In this document: positions 52,132 to 60,981 of the stretch, piece after piece
Numbering within the stretch: position 1 is the first letter of the stretch
Layout of the letters: each line of letters opens with the position of its first letter
Assembly: GCF_002831585.1 (NCBI RefSeq)
Contig: NZ_CP025113.1
Location: forward strand, 7,331,001 to 7,395,000
Direction: 5' to 3'
DNA: 64,000 nucleotides
DNA from: Bradyrhizobium sp. SK17
GTDB lineage: Bacteria > Pseudomonadota > Alphaproteobacteria > Rhizobiales > Xanthobacteraceae
Notes under the pieces: generated by a model
What the model was told of the DNA's origin: nothing
Databases searched by the model: none
The model's input: only the letters and a program-made list of their open reading frames with translations
Translations under genes and position numbers: made by a program

Positions 52132-54366
52132 TCAATGTTTGCATTTGCCGGGAGGACATGCCGGCGCGGCACGTGGTGCCGGCCTTGGCGGCGCCGCCAT
52201 CCGCGGCGGTGGCGCCGCGCGTTGCGCCTGCACCACCGGCCGCGGAGGTGGCGCGGCGCGCGGAGCCGGCGCGGGTGCCGGACGCGGCTGCACGGCGGCG
52301 GCGCGAGGCGGCGGGGCTGCGGCACGCGGCGGTGCGGCACGCGAGACCGGCGCCGGCGATACCGCAGCATGCGCGGGTGCCGCGCGCGCGGCCGGTGCCG
52401 GCCGTGCTGCCGTCGCGCGATTCACCGGGGCCATCGCAGGCTTCACGTTGGCGGTCGGTGCGGTCGCGGCATGCGTGAGTGGTTGCCGCCCGGGCTTGCC
52501 GGCGATCGTGGGCGCGTTTGGCGCCGCGGCCGCGCCAGGCTTGGTCGGGGCGGCTGGTTGCGCATTGGCGGGCGCCATCGCCGTCGCCGGCCTGGCGGGG
52601 GCGAGCGCATTCGGCCGCGCGCCGGGTTGCACGCTGCCGGGCGGTGTGGTGCCCGGCTGCACGGCGCCATGCTGCTGAATGGCATTGGCCGGCGCGGTCG
52701 CCGACTGCGGCAGCGGCGGTCCATTCTTGGCACCCGGCAGGGTGTGCGCGCCCATCGCGTTCGGCGCGACTGCGTTCGGTGCAACTCCCGGCGCTCCCAT
52801 GGCCGCGCCTTGTGCCGGCGTCACGCCCGGTTGCGTGAGGTTGGCACGCTGCATCGCCGCGGCCGGCAGTTGCGGAGCGGCCGTGACCGGCGCGCCGCCC
52901 ATGGCCGCCGTCACACCGGCCGCATGGAGCTGCGCCGGCGTCGGGTTGGGATTGTTGATCACCGTGTTGATCACCGTGGTGTTGTGGATGTTGTTGAACA
53001 CGATGTTGTTCGGCGGCGGCACGACATAGGCCGGTGCGGCGACATAGGCCGGCATCGCCACGAAGAACGGCGTCGGCAGCACGAACAGCCCGATCGGCGG
53101 CGGCGGCGGCGGCAGCACGACGAAGTCCGGCGGCGGCGGCGGCAGGAAGAACACCGGCGGCGGCGGCGGCGGCGCGAAGGCGAACACCGGATCGCTGTAG
53201 TAGAGCACCGGGCGGTCGACATAGACCACCTCGTCGGGCGGCGGCGGCGGCACGTCGTAGTCAATCGCAGCGAACTGCGGCGGCGGCTCCAGCGCGGCCG
53301 ACAGATAGGCGAGCCGGCGCCGCGCGTCGTAGGCGTGCGGCCCGCGCGGATAGCGCCTCAGGTAAGACCAATAAGCATCAGGCGTGTCGGCATTGTAGGT
53401 GCGCCGCCACGTGATGGACTCGCGCCGCGCCGCCACGATCGCGCGCACGCGCTTGGCAAGCGGATCGGTCGGGTAGGCCTGCAGATAGTCCTCGTAGCCT
53501 TGCAGGGTGTCGCGCTCCAGCGCGGCCGCATAGGCATCCTGCGCCGGGAAATCGCGGATCGGTTTGGTGCGCAGTCCGGCATCGACCTGCTGCGGCGGTG
53601 CGTCCGGCTTACGCTCGAAGAACATGAAGGGCGCGTCGACCTTCTGCGCATTCCACGGGATCTCGGCACCCTTGGTCATCTCGTTGACCCGCAGGCGGAC
53701 GCGGTCGAACACGTCGGGCAAGGTCAGGCCGCCGGCACGGATCATTTCCGCCAGCGCTTGGGCGTAAGGCCCGTAAGGCGGCGCGCCGTCAGGAGCGACG
53801 GTGCCCGGCGCGGAGTTGAAGGCGATCAGCATCTTGGGCTCGGGATCGACCAGCGCAAGCCCGCCGGCCAGCGGCTGGCTGTCCTTGGCGAACGGATTGC
53901 TGCGTGCCGCATCGAGCACGATCACCCCGGCCTTGATCGGCAGTGCCGACAATTGATGAGTGTAGTCGGAGATGCGGATCGCCTCGACCGGCACGTCGGT
54001 GTCGCGGGCGATCTTGGCGTCGACGGGCACGAAGTAATTCTCGCCGGTGAGTTGCACGCCGTAGCCGGCGAGGTAGACGAAGGCGACCGCATTGGGGCCT
54101 GCGTCCTGCACCTTCTGGATGAAATCGCGGAACGACTTGCGCAGCGTCTCGCCGTCGAGGTCGCGGGCCCCGATCACATCGAAGCCGGCAGCCTGCAAGG
54201 TCTGCGCGATCAGCCCGGCGTCGTTGGCGGCGGTCTGCAACGCGCCGGCCTGGTAGGCGCCGTTGCCGATCACGAGCGCGAGGCGCTTTTCCTGATTCTG
54301 GGCGTGCACGGGAAGCGACGCGAACGACACCAGACCGACGATCAAAGCCCAGAGAATGCGCGCCAT
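52132..54366 (-). CDS. Exported caspase-fold protein lacking catalytic residues, with Pro/Ala-rich tail
   Basis: A 744-residue protein. Residues 1-22 are a Sec signal. Residues ~26-252 are a peptidase C14 (caspase-like) fold: KRLALVIGNGAYQAGALQTA, NDAGLIAQTLQAAGFDV and PNAVAFVYLAGYGVQL. The catalytic His of the usual AGHG is Tyr102 and the Cys of LDACR is Ala154 (VLDAARSNPF), so it should be a pseudo-protease. Residues ~275-355 carry two short YLxxYP helical repeats (GYEDYLQAYP, AYWSYLRRYPRGPHA). From ~373 on come polyproline runs, an Asn-rich patch and a long Ala/Pro/Thr tail ending CPPGKCKH. It heads a cluster with DUF1800 and DUF1501. Confidence 0.9.
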   Translation of the reverse strand: MARILWALIVGLVSFASLPVHAQNQEKRLALVIGNGAYQAGALQTAANDAGLIAQTLQAAGFDVIGARDLDGETLRKSFRDFIQKVQDAGPNAVAFVYLAGYGVQLTGENYFVPVDAKIARDTDVPVEAIRISDYTHQLSALPIKAGVIVLDAARSNPFAKDSQPLAGGLALVDPEPKMLIAFNSAPGTVAPDGAPPYGPYAQALAEMIRAGGLTLPDVFDRVRLRVNEMTKGAEIPWNAQKVDAPFMFFERKPDAPPQQVDAGLRTKPIRDFPAQDAYAAALERDTLQGYEDYLQAYPTDPLAKRVRAIVAARRESITWRRTYNADTPDAYWSYLRRYPRGPHAYDARRRLAYLSAALEPPPQFAAIDYDVPPPPPDEVVYVDRPVLYYSDPVFAFAPPPPPPVFFLPPPPPDFVVLPPPPPPIGLFVLPTPFFVAMPAYVAAPAYVVPPPNNIVFNNIHNTTVINTVINNPNPTPAQLHAAGVTAAMGGAPVTAAPQLPAAAMQRANLTQPGVTPAQGAAMGAPGVAPNAVAPNAMGAHTLPGAKNGPPLPQSATAPANAIQQHGAVQPGTTPPGSVQPGARPNALAPARPATAMAPANAQPAAPTKPGAAAAPNAPTIAGKPGRQPLTHAATAPTANVKPAMAPVNRATAARPAPAARAAPAHAAVSPAPVSRAAPPRAAAPPPRAAAVQPRPAPAPAPRAAPPPRPVVQAQRAAPPPRMAAPPRPAPRAAPACPPGKCKH

Positions 54367-54560
54367 GGTGGTCGTCCCTTTTTCTTCTCGAGAGTTGGCG
54401 TATCGGATGGAAATGCTACTTCCGTGAATGCGCGCTGAACAGGATTGCGGCAATTGTGGCAATCCTTGGTCTGCATGGCTTCGGGCATCGGGAACTGGCT
54501 TCCCGGGCTCGCGCCGTTCGGCGATATTGCGCAGATAAAACAGGCAAAAAGGAGCACGCG

Positions 54561-55232
54561 ATGCCAATCGCCGGACAAGGCATGCTGCTGACATCGATGG
54601 ATGTCGACAGCTTACACGAAACTGAATTCAACCGCTGGTACGATCGCGAACATCTTGAAGAACGAGTCGCTATCGACGGATTCCTGGAAGCCCGCCGCTA
54701 CGTCGCGCATGACGGCAAGCCGAAATATCTGAGCCTCTATTCGACTGCGACCTTCGACGTGCTCGAGAGCCCGGCCTATCGCAAGGCGCTCGCCAACCAG
54801 ACCGACTGGTCGAAGGCCAATATCGCGCGCTTCCGGAACATGATCCGCGGGGTGGCGCGCATCACGATCAGCCGCGGCGTCGGCAGAGGCTCCGCCCTCG
54901 GGATCATCCGCCTGCGCCCGCCCGCCGAGGGAGCCGACAAACTGCGCGCTGCGTTGCGGGAGCAACTCGATCCGGCTTCGCGCGATGGCATCATCTCGAT
55001 GCACCTGTTGGAGAACGATCCTGAACTGTCGAAGCCGCTCACGGCGGATGCCGGGAAGGCCGATCCCGGCGCCGGCGACTGGTTCGTGCTGATCGACGCC
55101 ACCGATGTCGGCGTGGTCGCGGCAGCCGCGGCAAGCATCACCGGCAACGCAGCCCTGAAGCCACTGGTGGTCAGCAGCGGCATCTATCGATTGCTGTGGG
55201 ACATCGCGAAGAGCGATCTGCCGCGCGGTTAG
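54561..55232 (+). CDS. DUF4286/EthD-like dimeric alpha-beta barrel protein
   Basis: A 223-residue cytosolic protein. FNRWYDREHLEERVAIDGFL and EARRYVAHDGKPKYLSLYST are typical of the EthD/DUF4286 ferredoxin-like fold, often acting on small acids or in degradation clusters. The second half (SALGIIRLRPPAEGADKLRA, then AGDWFVLIDATDVGVVAAAA) looks like another copy of that fold. The start at 54561 has AAAGGAG upstream. It is divergent from the caspase-like gene. Confidence 0.7.
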   Translation: MPIAGQGMLLTSMDVDSLHETEFNRWYDREHLEERVAIDGFLEARRYVAHDGKPKYLSLYSTATFDVLESPAYRKALANQTDWSKANIARFRNMIRGVARITISRGVGRGSALGIIRLRPPAEGADKLRAALREQLDPASRDGIISMHLLENDPELSKPLTADAGKADPGAGDWFVLIDATDVGVVAAAAASITGNAALKPLVVSSGIYRLLWDIAKSDLPRG

Positions 55233-55243
55233 CTGCGCAGATT

Positions 55244-55269
55244 GGCGGTGCAGGACATGCTGCACCGCC
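55244..55269 (+). terminator. Perfect 10-bp stem hairpin
   Basis: GGCGGTGCAG pairs with CTGCACCGCC around a 6-base loop, 12 bp after the DUF4286-like stop codon. There is no T-run, but the position suits termination or mRNA end stabilisation. Confidence 0.55.
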
Positions 55270-55475
55270 GCATAACGCAATCGAGATTAACGCTACACGC
55301 GCATCAGCCGCGCGAAAGCGGATGATCGGACAATTTAGCCTTTGCCTTCTCTGGAACGGCTCTAATAAGATAAGCCTATGATCCAATTCAAAAACCAGAA
55401 CAACGCCACGTGAGCGTTCGTCGACAACGATAAGGCCGCGCGGCCAGGCATTATTCGCGCGGGTCAAAGGTAGGA

Positions 55476-57275
55476 ATGAAACCGACTGATATCTCGGCGC
55501 CGGATTACTTTCATAAAGTAGTCGATTGCCAATGGGCCTGTCCCGCACACACCCCTGTTCCTGAGTACATCCGGTTGATTGCTGAGGGGCGTTACAGCGA
55601 CGCCTACATGATCAATTGGAAGTCCAACGTGTTCCCCGGCATCCTGGGACGCACGTGTGACCGTCCCTGCGAGCCGGCCTGCCGCCGCGGCCGCGTCGAG
55701 GACAATCCGGTTGCGATCTGCCGCCTGAAGCGCGTCGCCGCGGACTTCAAGGACGATATCCAGCATCGCCTGCCGAAGCCGGGACCGAAGAACGGCAAGC
55801 GCGTCGCGCTGGTCGGCGGCGGTCCCGCCTCGCTCGCCGTGGCCCGCGATCTCGCGCCGCTCGGCTATCACTGCACCGTGTTCGACGGCGACCCCAAGGC
55901 CGGCGGCATGATGCGCAGCCAGATTCCGAAATTCCGCCTGCCCGACAGCGTGATCGACGAGGAGACCGGCTACATCCTGGGCCTCGGCGTCGAGTTCAAG
56001 GGCGGCCATCGCGTCGACAGCCTGAAGCAGCTTTTGGCAGAGAACTATGACGCGATCTTCGTCGGCAGCGGCGCGCCGCGCGGCCGCGAGCTCGACATTC
56101 CCGGCCGCAAGGAGGCCGCCGCCAACATCCATATCGGCATCGAGTGGCTGTCCAACGTGTCGTTCGGCCATGTCGACAAGATCGGCCGCCGCGTCATCGT
56201 GCTGGGCGGCGGCAACACCGCGATGGATTGCTGCCGCACCGCGCGCCGCCTCGGCGGCGAGAGCGTCAAGGTGATCGTCCGCTCCGGCTTCGAGGAGATG
56301 AAGGCCTCGCCGTGGGAGAAGGAAGACGCCCTGCACGAGGACATCCCGATCCTCAACTACATGGTGCCGGTCGCATTCGTTCACGACAACGGCAAGCTGA
56401 CCGGCGTCACCTTCCAGAAGGTGAAAGCGGAGTACGACGCCAAGGGCCGCCGCAACCTGGTGCCGTCGGGTGAGCCCGACGAGACCGTGGCCTGCGACGA
56501 TGTGCTCGTTGCGGTCGGCCAGGAGAATGCGTTCCCCTGGATCGAAGCCGATTGCGGCATCGAATTCGACAAGTGGCACATGCCGAAGGTCGACCCCAAG
56601 ACGTTCGTCTCGACCAATCCGAAGGTGTTCTTCGGCGGCGACGCGGCGTTCGGGCCGAAGAACATCATCTGGGCAGTGGCGCACGGCCATGACGCCGCGC
56701 TGTCGATCCACAAAATGCTGTCCGGCGAGGACATCAACGAGCGCCCGCTGCCCGAGGTGCACGTCTCCTCGCAGAAGATGGGCATCCACGAGTGGAGCTA
56801 CGACAACGACATCTCCACTGACAAGCGCTTCAAGGTGCCGCATCGCGACAAGATCATCGCGCTGAAGGACATCCGCGCCGAGGTCGAGCTCGGCTACGAC
56901 GTCAAGCTCGCGCTCGGCGAGGCGGAGCGCTGCCTGAACTGCGACGTGCAGACGGTGTTCTCCGCGCCGCTCTGCATCGAATGCGACGCCTGCGTCGACA
57001 TCTGTCCGATGGACTGCATCACCTTCACCCAGAACGGTGAAGAGGACGACCTGCGGCAGCGGCTGAAAGCGCCCTCGCCGAATCACGACCAAGCGCTCTA
57101 CGTCTCGGGCGACCTGAAGACCGGTCGCGTCATGGTGAAGGACGAAGACGTCTGCCTGCATTGCGGGCTGTGTGCCGAGCGCTGCCCGACCGGCGCCTGG
57201 GACATGCAGAAGTACCTCATCGATATGGTTCAAGCGGGATCAACATGTCAGTCCAAAGCCCGATCAGCAGCGTAA
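55476..57275 (+). CDS. GltD-like FAD/4Fe-4S oxidoreductase subunit (KorC-type)
   Basis: A 599-residue protein that moves electrons between NAD(P)H and iron-sulfur clusters. Residues ~1-100 hold the GltD-type Fe-S helical domain (WACPAHTPVPEYIRLIAEGR, TCDRPCEPACRRG). FAD and NAD(P) Rossmann motifs follow (VALVGGGPASLAVARDL, VIVLGGGNTAMDCCRTARRL). The C-terminus has two 4Fe-4S ferredoxin motifs (CIECDACVDICP and CLHCGLCAERCP). It overlaps the alpha-subunit gene by 31 bp. By analogy with the Azoarcus/Thauera 2-oxoglutarate:NADP+ oxidoreductase it would couple the Kor enzyme to NADP; that is inference. Confidence 0.9.
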   Translation: MKPTDISAPDYFHKVVDCQWACPAHTPVPEYIRLIAEGRYSDAYMINWKSNVFPGILGRTCDRPCEPACRRGRVEDNPVAICRLKRVAADFKDDIQHRLPKPGPKNGKRVALVGGGPASLAVARDLAPLGYHCTVFDGDPKAGGMMRSQIPKFRLPDSVIDEETGYILGLGVEFKGGHRVDSLKQLLAENYDAIFVGSGAPRGRELDIPGRKEAAANIHIGIEWLSNVSFGHVDKIGRRVIVLGGGNTAMDCCRTARRLGGESVKVIVRSGFEEMKASPWEKEDALHEDIPILNYMVPVAFVHDNGKLTGVTFQKVKAEYDAKGRRNLVPSGEPDETVACDDVLVAVGQENAFPWIEADCGIEFDKWHMPKVDPKTFVSTNPKVFFGGDAAFGPKNIIWAVAHGHDAALSIHKMLSGEDINERPLPEVHVSSQKMGIHEWSYDNDISTDKRFKVPHRDKIIALKDIRAEVELGYDVKLALGEAERCLNCDVQTVFSAPLCIECDACVDICPMDCITFTQNGEEDDLRQRLKAPSPNHDQALYVSGDLKTGRVMVKDEDVCLHCGLCAERCPTGAWDMQKYLIDMVQAGSTCQSKARSAA

Positions 57276-59092
57276 ACGACTTCGTCGTCCGCTTCGCCAA
57301 CGTCAACGGTTCGGGCTCGGCATCCGCGAACGAACTGTTCGCGCGTTCGATCCTGCGTCATGGCGTGCCGGTCAGCCCACGCAACATCTTCCCCTCCAAC
57401 ATCCAGGGCCTGCCGACCTGGTACGAGGTGCGCGTCACCGAGGACGGCCATCTCGGCGCCCGCGGCGGCGTCGACATGATGGTGGCGATGAACCCGCAGA
57501 CCTGGGACAAGGACGTCGCCTCGATCGAGCCCGGCGGCTACCTGTTCTACGATTCGACCAAGCCGATGCCGTCGTCGAAGTTCCGCGAGGACATCACCGT
57601 CATCGGGGTGCCGCTGACCGCGATCACCAACTCGACCTACACCGATCCCAGGCAGCGCCAGCTGTTCAAGAACATTATCTATCTCGGCGCGCTGTGCGCC
57701 CTGCTCGACCTCGATCCCAAGCTGGTCGAGCAGCTCATCGGCGAACAATACAAGGGCAAGGAGAAGCTGCTCTCCTCCAACGTCCATGCCCTGCATCTCG
57801 GCCGCGACTGGGCGTTGCAGAACCTGAAATGCCCGATCGGGCTCCGGGTGAAGAAATCCGACAAGGTCGGCGACCGCATCTTCATCGAGGGCAACAGCGC
57901 CGCCGCGCTCGGTGCCGTCTATGGCGGCGCCACGGTTTGCGCCTGGTATCCGATCACGCCGTCATCGTCGGTCGCGGAAGCCTTCACCAGCCACTGCAAG
58001 AAGTACCGCCACGACCCGGAGACCGGCAAGGCGAAGTACGCCATCGTGCAGGGCGAGGACGAACTCGCCTCGATCGGCATCGTGATCGGCGCCTCCTGGA
58101 ACGGCGCGCGGGCTTTCACCGCGACATCGGGACCCGGCATCTCGCTGATGACCGAGTTCATCGGCCTATCGTACTTCGCCGAGATTCCGGCCGTGATCAT
58201 GAATATCCAGCGCGCCGGCCCCTCGACCGGCATGCCGACCCGCACCCAGCAATGCGACGTGATCGCCTGCGCCTACGCCTCGCACGGCGACACCAAGCAC
58301 GTGCTGCTATTCCCGGAGGATCCGGCGGAAGCGTTCGAGTTCGCCGCCGCGGCGTTCGATCTCGCCGAACGGCTCCAGACCACGATCTTCCTGATGCTCG
58401 ATCTCGACATCGGCATGAACCACCGGCTGTGCCGCCCGCTGAAGTGGGACGATTCCAAGCAATACGACCGCGGCAAGGTGATGACCGCCGAGATGCTCGA
58501 GGAAGGCCGTGACTTCGGCCGCTATCTCGACGTCGACGGCGACGGCATCCCCTATCGCACCTATCCCGGCACGCATCCGACCAAGGGCTCCTACTTCACC
58601 CGCGGCACCTCGCGCGACCGCTACGCGCGCTATTCCGAGGAAGGCGCGGTCTACGCCGACAACATGCAGCGGCTGGTGCGCAAGTTCGAGACCGCGCAAG
58701 ACATGGTGCCGCGGCCGTTGCAGGCCAACGCGGCGAAGCCGACCAAATACGGCGTGCTGTATTTCGGCTCAACCTCGCCCGCGATGGACGAGGCGATCGG
58801 GATTCTGGAGGCCCGCGGTCATCAGCTCGACCGCATGCGCATCCGGGCCTTCCCGTTCCACTCCAGCGTCGCGAGCTTCATCGCCGACCACGACTTCGTC
58901 TACGTGGTCGAGCAGAACCGCGATGCCCAGCTGCGCCAGCTGATCGTCAACGAGAACGGCATCGACCCCGTCAGGCTGGTGCCGATCCTGCACTATGACG
59001 GCACGCCGATCACCGCGCGCTTCATCGCCAACGCGATCGGCGACCACCAGGACCACCTCAAGGTGACCCCTCTCCGCAAGGCCGTGACATGA
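57245..59092 (+). CDS. korA: 2-oxoacid:acceptor oxidoreductase, fused gamma/alpha subunit
   Basis: A 615-residue subunit. Residues ~15-200 are the gamma domain (FVVRFANVNGSGSASANELF, LPTWYEVRVTEDGHLGARGG) and the rest the alpha domain with EGNSAAALGAVYGGATVCAW, YPITPSSSVAE, then ATSGPGISLMTEFIGLSYFA, the pyrimidine-binding half of the thiamine diphosphate site. This gammaalpha fusion is the 2-oxoglutarate ferredoxin oxidoreductase (KorA) layout. The start at 57245 lies inside the previous gene's end. The substrate assignment (2-oxoglutarate rather than an indolepyruvate-type acid) is by family layout only. Confidence 0.92.
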   Translation: MSVQSPISSVNDFVVRFANVNGSGSASANELFARSILRHGVPVSPRNIFPSNIQGLPTWYEVRVTEDGHLGARGGVDMMVAMNPQTWDKDVASIEPGGYLFYDSTKPMPSSKFREDITVIGVPLTAITNSTYTDPRQRQLFKNIIYLGALCALLDLDPKLVEQLIGEQYKGKEKLLSSNVHALHLGRDWALQNLKCPIGLRVKKSDKVGDRIFIEGNSAAALGAVYGGATVCAWYPITPSSSVAEAFTSHCKKYRHDPETGKAKYAIVQGEDELASIGIVIGASWNGARAFTATSGPGISLMTEFIGLSYFAEIPAVIMNIQRAGPSTGMPTRTQQCDVIACAYASHGDTKHVLLFPEDPAEAFEFAAAAFDLAERLQTTIFLMLDLDIGMNHRLCRPLKWDDSKQYDRGKVMTAEMLEEGRDFGRYLDVDGDGIPYRTYPGTHPTKGSYFTRGTSRDRYARYSEEGAVYADNMQRLVRKFETAQDMVPRPLQANAAKPTKYGVLYFGSTSPAMDEAIGILEARGHQLDRMRIRAFPFHSSVASFIADHDFVYVVEQNRDAQLRQLIVNENGIDPVRLVPILHYDGTPITARFIANAIGDHQDHLKVTPLRKAVT

Positions 59093-59113
59093 TCGATCGT
59101 CCGATCTCTCCGG

Positions 59114-59199
59114 CGTCATGCCCGGGCTCGTCCCGGGCATCCACGACTTTCTTTCTCCTGGCCAAGACGTGGATGGCCGGGACAAGCCCGGCCATGACG
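59114..59199. repeat. Palindromic repeat within the kor operon
   Basis: CGTCATGCCCGGGCTCGTCC on the left and GGGACAAGCCCGGCCATGACG on the right, with CATCCACGACTT and AAGACGTGGATG inside. Same family as 31326. It fills the 130-bp gap between korA and korB. Confidence 0.93.
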
Positions 59200-59222
59200 T
59201 GGCGGGGAGCGCAGGTGTTGTC

Positions 59223-60278
59223 ATGACCTACATTGCAAAGCCCAAGTTTCATCACCCCGGCCTGAAGAAGAACGAGCTGGGCTATACCCATCGCGACTAC
59301 GAGGGCAAGATCTCGACCCTGTGCGCCGGCTGCGGCCATGATTCGATCACCGCCTCGATCATCGAGGCCTGCTACGAGCTCTCGATCGAGCCGCACCGGG
59401 TGGCGAAGATTTCCGGAATCGGTTGCTCGTCGAAGACGCCGGACTACTTCCTCGGCAATTCGCACGGCTTCAACTCGGTGCATGGCCGGATGCCGTCGGT
59501 CCTGACCGGCGCCAACCTCGCCAACCGCGACCTGATCTATCTCGGCGTCTCCGGCGACGGCGACTCAGCCTCGATCGGCTTCGGCCAGTTCGCGCACTCG
59601 ATCCGCCGCGCCGTCAACATGACCTACATCGTCGAGAATAACGGCGTGTACGGCCTGACCAAGGGCCAGTTCTCGGCCACCGCCGACCGCGGCTCGAAGT
59701 CCAAGAAGGGCGTCACCAACACCGACAACGCGATCGACCTGGTCGCGATCGCGCTGCAACTCGGTGCTACCTTCGTGGCGCGCTCCTTCTCCGGCGACAA
59801 GACGCAGCTGGTGCCGCTGATCGCGGCTGCGATCCGCCACAAGGGCGCATCCTTCATCGACGTGATCAGCCCCTGCATCGCTTTCAACAACCACGCTGGC
59901 TCGACCAAGAGCTTCGACTATGTCCGCGAACACAATGACGCGGTGAACCGGCTCGATGTGCTGGTCGGCCGCGAGCCGATCAGCGTCGACTATGCGCCCG
60001 GCACCGTGCAGGTGGTCGAGCAGCATGACGGCTCGAGGCTCGCGCTGCGCAAGCTCGATGCCGACTACGATCCGCACGATCGCTTGGGCGCCCAGACCTT
60101 CCTGCAAAAGCATGCGGCCAAAGGCCAGATCGTCACCGGGCTCCTTTACGTCGATCCGGATGCCGAGGATCTGCACACCCATCTCGACACCGTCGAGACG
60201 CCGCTCAACACCATGGACGAGCAGGCGCTCTGCCCCGGCTCGGCCGTGCTGGACAAGATCAACGCCAGCTTACGCTGA
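59223..60278 (+). CDS. korB: 2-oxoacid:ferredoxin oxidoreductase beta subunit
   Basis: A 351-residue subunit with the thiamine diphosphate and proximal 4Fe-4S sites. LCAGCGHDSI and GIGCSSKT provide the cluster cysteines, and GVSGDGDSASIGFGQFAHSI then NMTYIVENNGVYGLTKGQFS hold the GDG...NN thiamine-binding motif. The ATG at 59223 is chosen; a longer frame from 59118 reads through the repeat (MPGLVPGIHDF) and is rejected. Its end overlaps the convergent next gene by 9 bp. Confidence 0.93.
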   Translation: MTYIAKPKFHHPGLKKNELGYTHRDYEGKISTLCAGCGHDSITASIIEACYELSIEPHRVAKISGIGCSSKTPDYFLGNSHGFNSVHGRMPSVLTGANLANRDLIYLGVSGDGDSASIGFGQFAHSIRRAVNMTYIVENNGVYGLTKGQFSATADRGSKSKKGVTNTDNAIDLVAIALQLGATFVARSFSGDKTQLVPLIAAAIRHKGASFIDVISPCIAFNNHAGSTKSFDYVREHNDAVNRLDVLVGREPISVDYAPGTVQVVEQHDGSRLALRKLDADYDPHDRLGAQTFLQKHAAKGQIVTGLLYVDPDAEDLHTHLDTVETPLNTMDEQALCPGSAVLDKINASLR

Positions 60279-60833
60279 CGGAAACACGGCCGGTCTCGTC
60301 TTCCGCGCGCGGGCGGCGGCGAGATAGGTGTTGCAGGTCGCGAGCAACTCGTCGGCATTGACCGCCAGCGTGCCGGTGCTGATCGGGATGCCCTCCAACC
60401 CGACCATCTTGTTGAGGGCCGTCAGCGTGCGCCCGGTGATAGTCACAGCAGATTGACCCATTGCGGCCGGACTGATCTTCAGCACCAAGAATTTTTCGCG
60501 ACGAACCTGCCAAGTGGAGATCGCCTCCACCGACTGCCAGGGCAGAAACTTCCATGACGACCGCGTATCGCGGATACCATCGCGGGTGATGAGGAGCACT
60601 GGCGCCTTTGGCGACAAAAGCCGCCAGGCAGCTACGCATACTCCGAGCCCAAAGAAGACAAGGCCGAGATAGCCGGCCACGACGGTTCCGGTCTCCGGCG
60701 CTTTCCCGGGAAACCAGCCGAACACAATGGCCGCGCATGTCAGCGTAAGCACGACGCCGCCGAACAACAGGATGAGCATTCGCCAAAAGGAAATGGCGAT
60801 CTCGACGTCAGGAAGATCTTGACCAGGTCGCAT
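60270..60833 (-). CDS. Two-helix membrane protein with PH-like domain (STM3941-type)
   Basis: A 187-residue protein: two N-terminal membrane helices (ILLFGGVVLTLTCAAIVFGW, GTVVAGYLGLVFFGLGVCVA), then a cytosolic PH-like beta domain (VLLITRDGIRDTRSSWKFLP, WQSVEAISTWQVRREKFLVL) and a C-terminal helix with ISTGTLAVNADELLATCNTY. This resembles the STM3941 group of unknown function. It converges on korB. Confidence 0.75.
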   Translation of the reverse strand: MRPGQDLPDVEIAISFWRMLILLFGGVVLTLTCAAIVFGWFPGKAPETGTVVAGYLGLVFFGLGVCVAAWRLLSPKAPVLLITRDGIRDTRSSWKFLPWQSVEAISTWQVRREKFLVLKISPAAMGQSAVTITGRTLTALNKMVGLEGIPISTGTLAVNADELLATCNTYLAAARARKTRPAVFPSA

Positions 60834-60981
60834 AGCTCGGACCGCGCTCTCGACAACCGGGAGTTCTGGATACCGACACTTGCGCGGTACACGTTAAGAT
60901 CGCATTTCGGCAATCGTTCGAAATGCGCCCCAATCCGAATGCCTGGTCTCAGGCCGGGCCTTCCGCCATGCCACCGGAAGG

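Noticed and set aside
52135..54438. 767-codon plus-strand frame opposite the caspase-like gene
   Set aside because: Arg/Gly/His-rich composition produced by the complement of Pro/Ala codons; the minus-strand protein has a signal peptide and recognisable domain.
59118..59222. Upstream start for korB beginning MPGLVPGIHDF
   Set aside because: It is the translation of a palindromic repeat that recurs elsewhere in the window without any gene.
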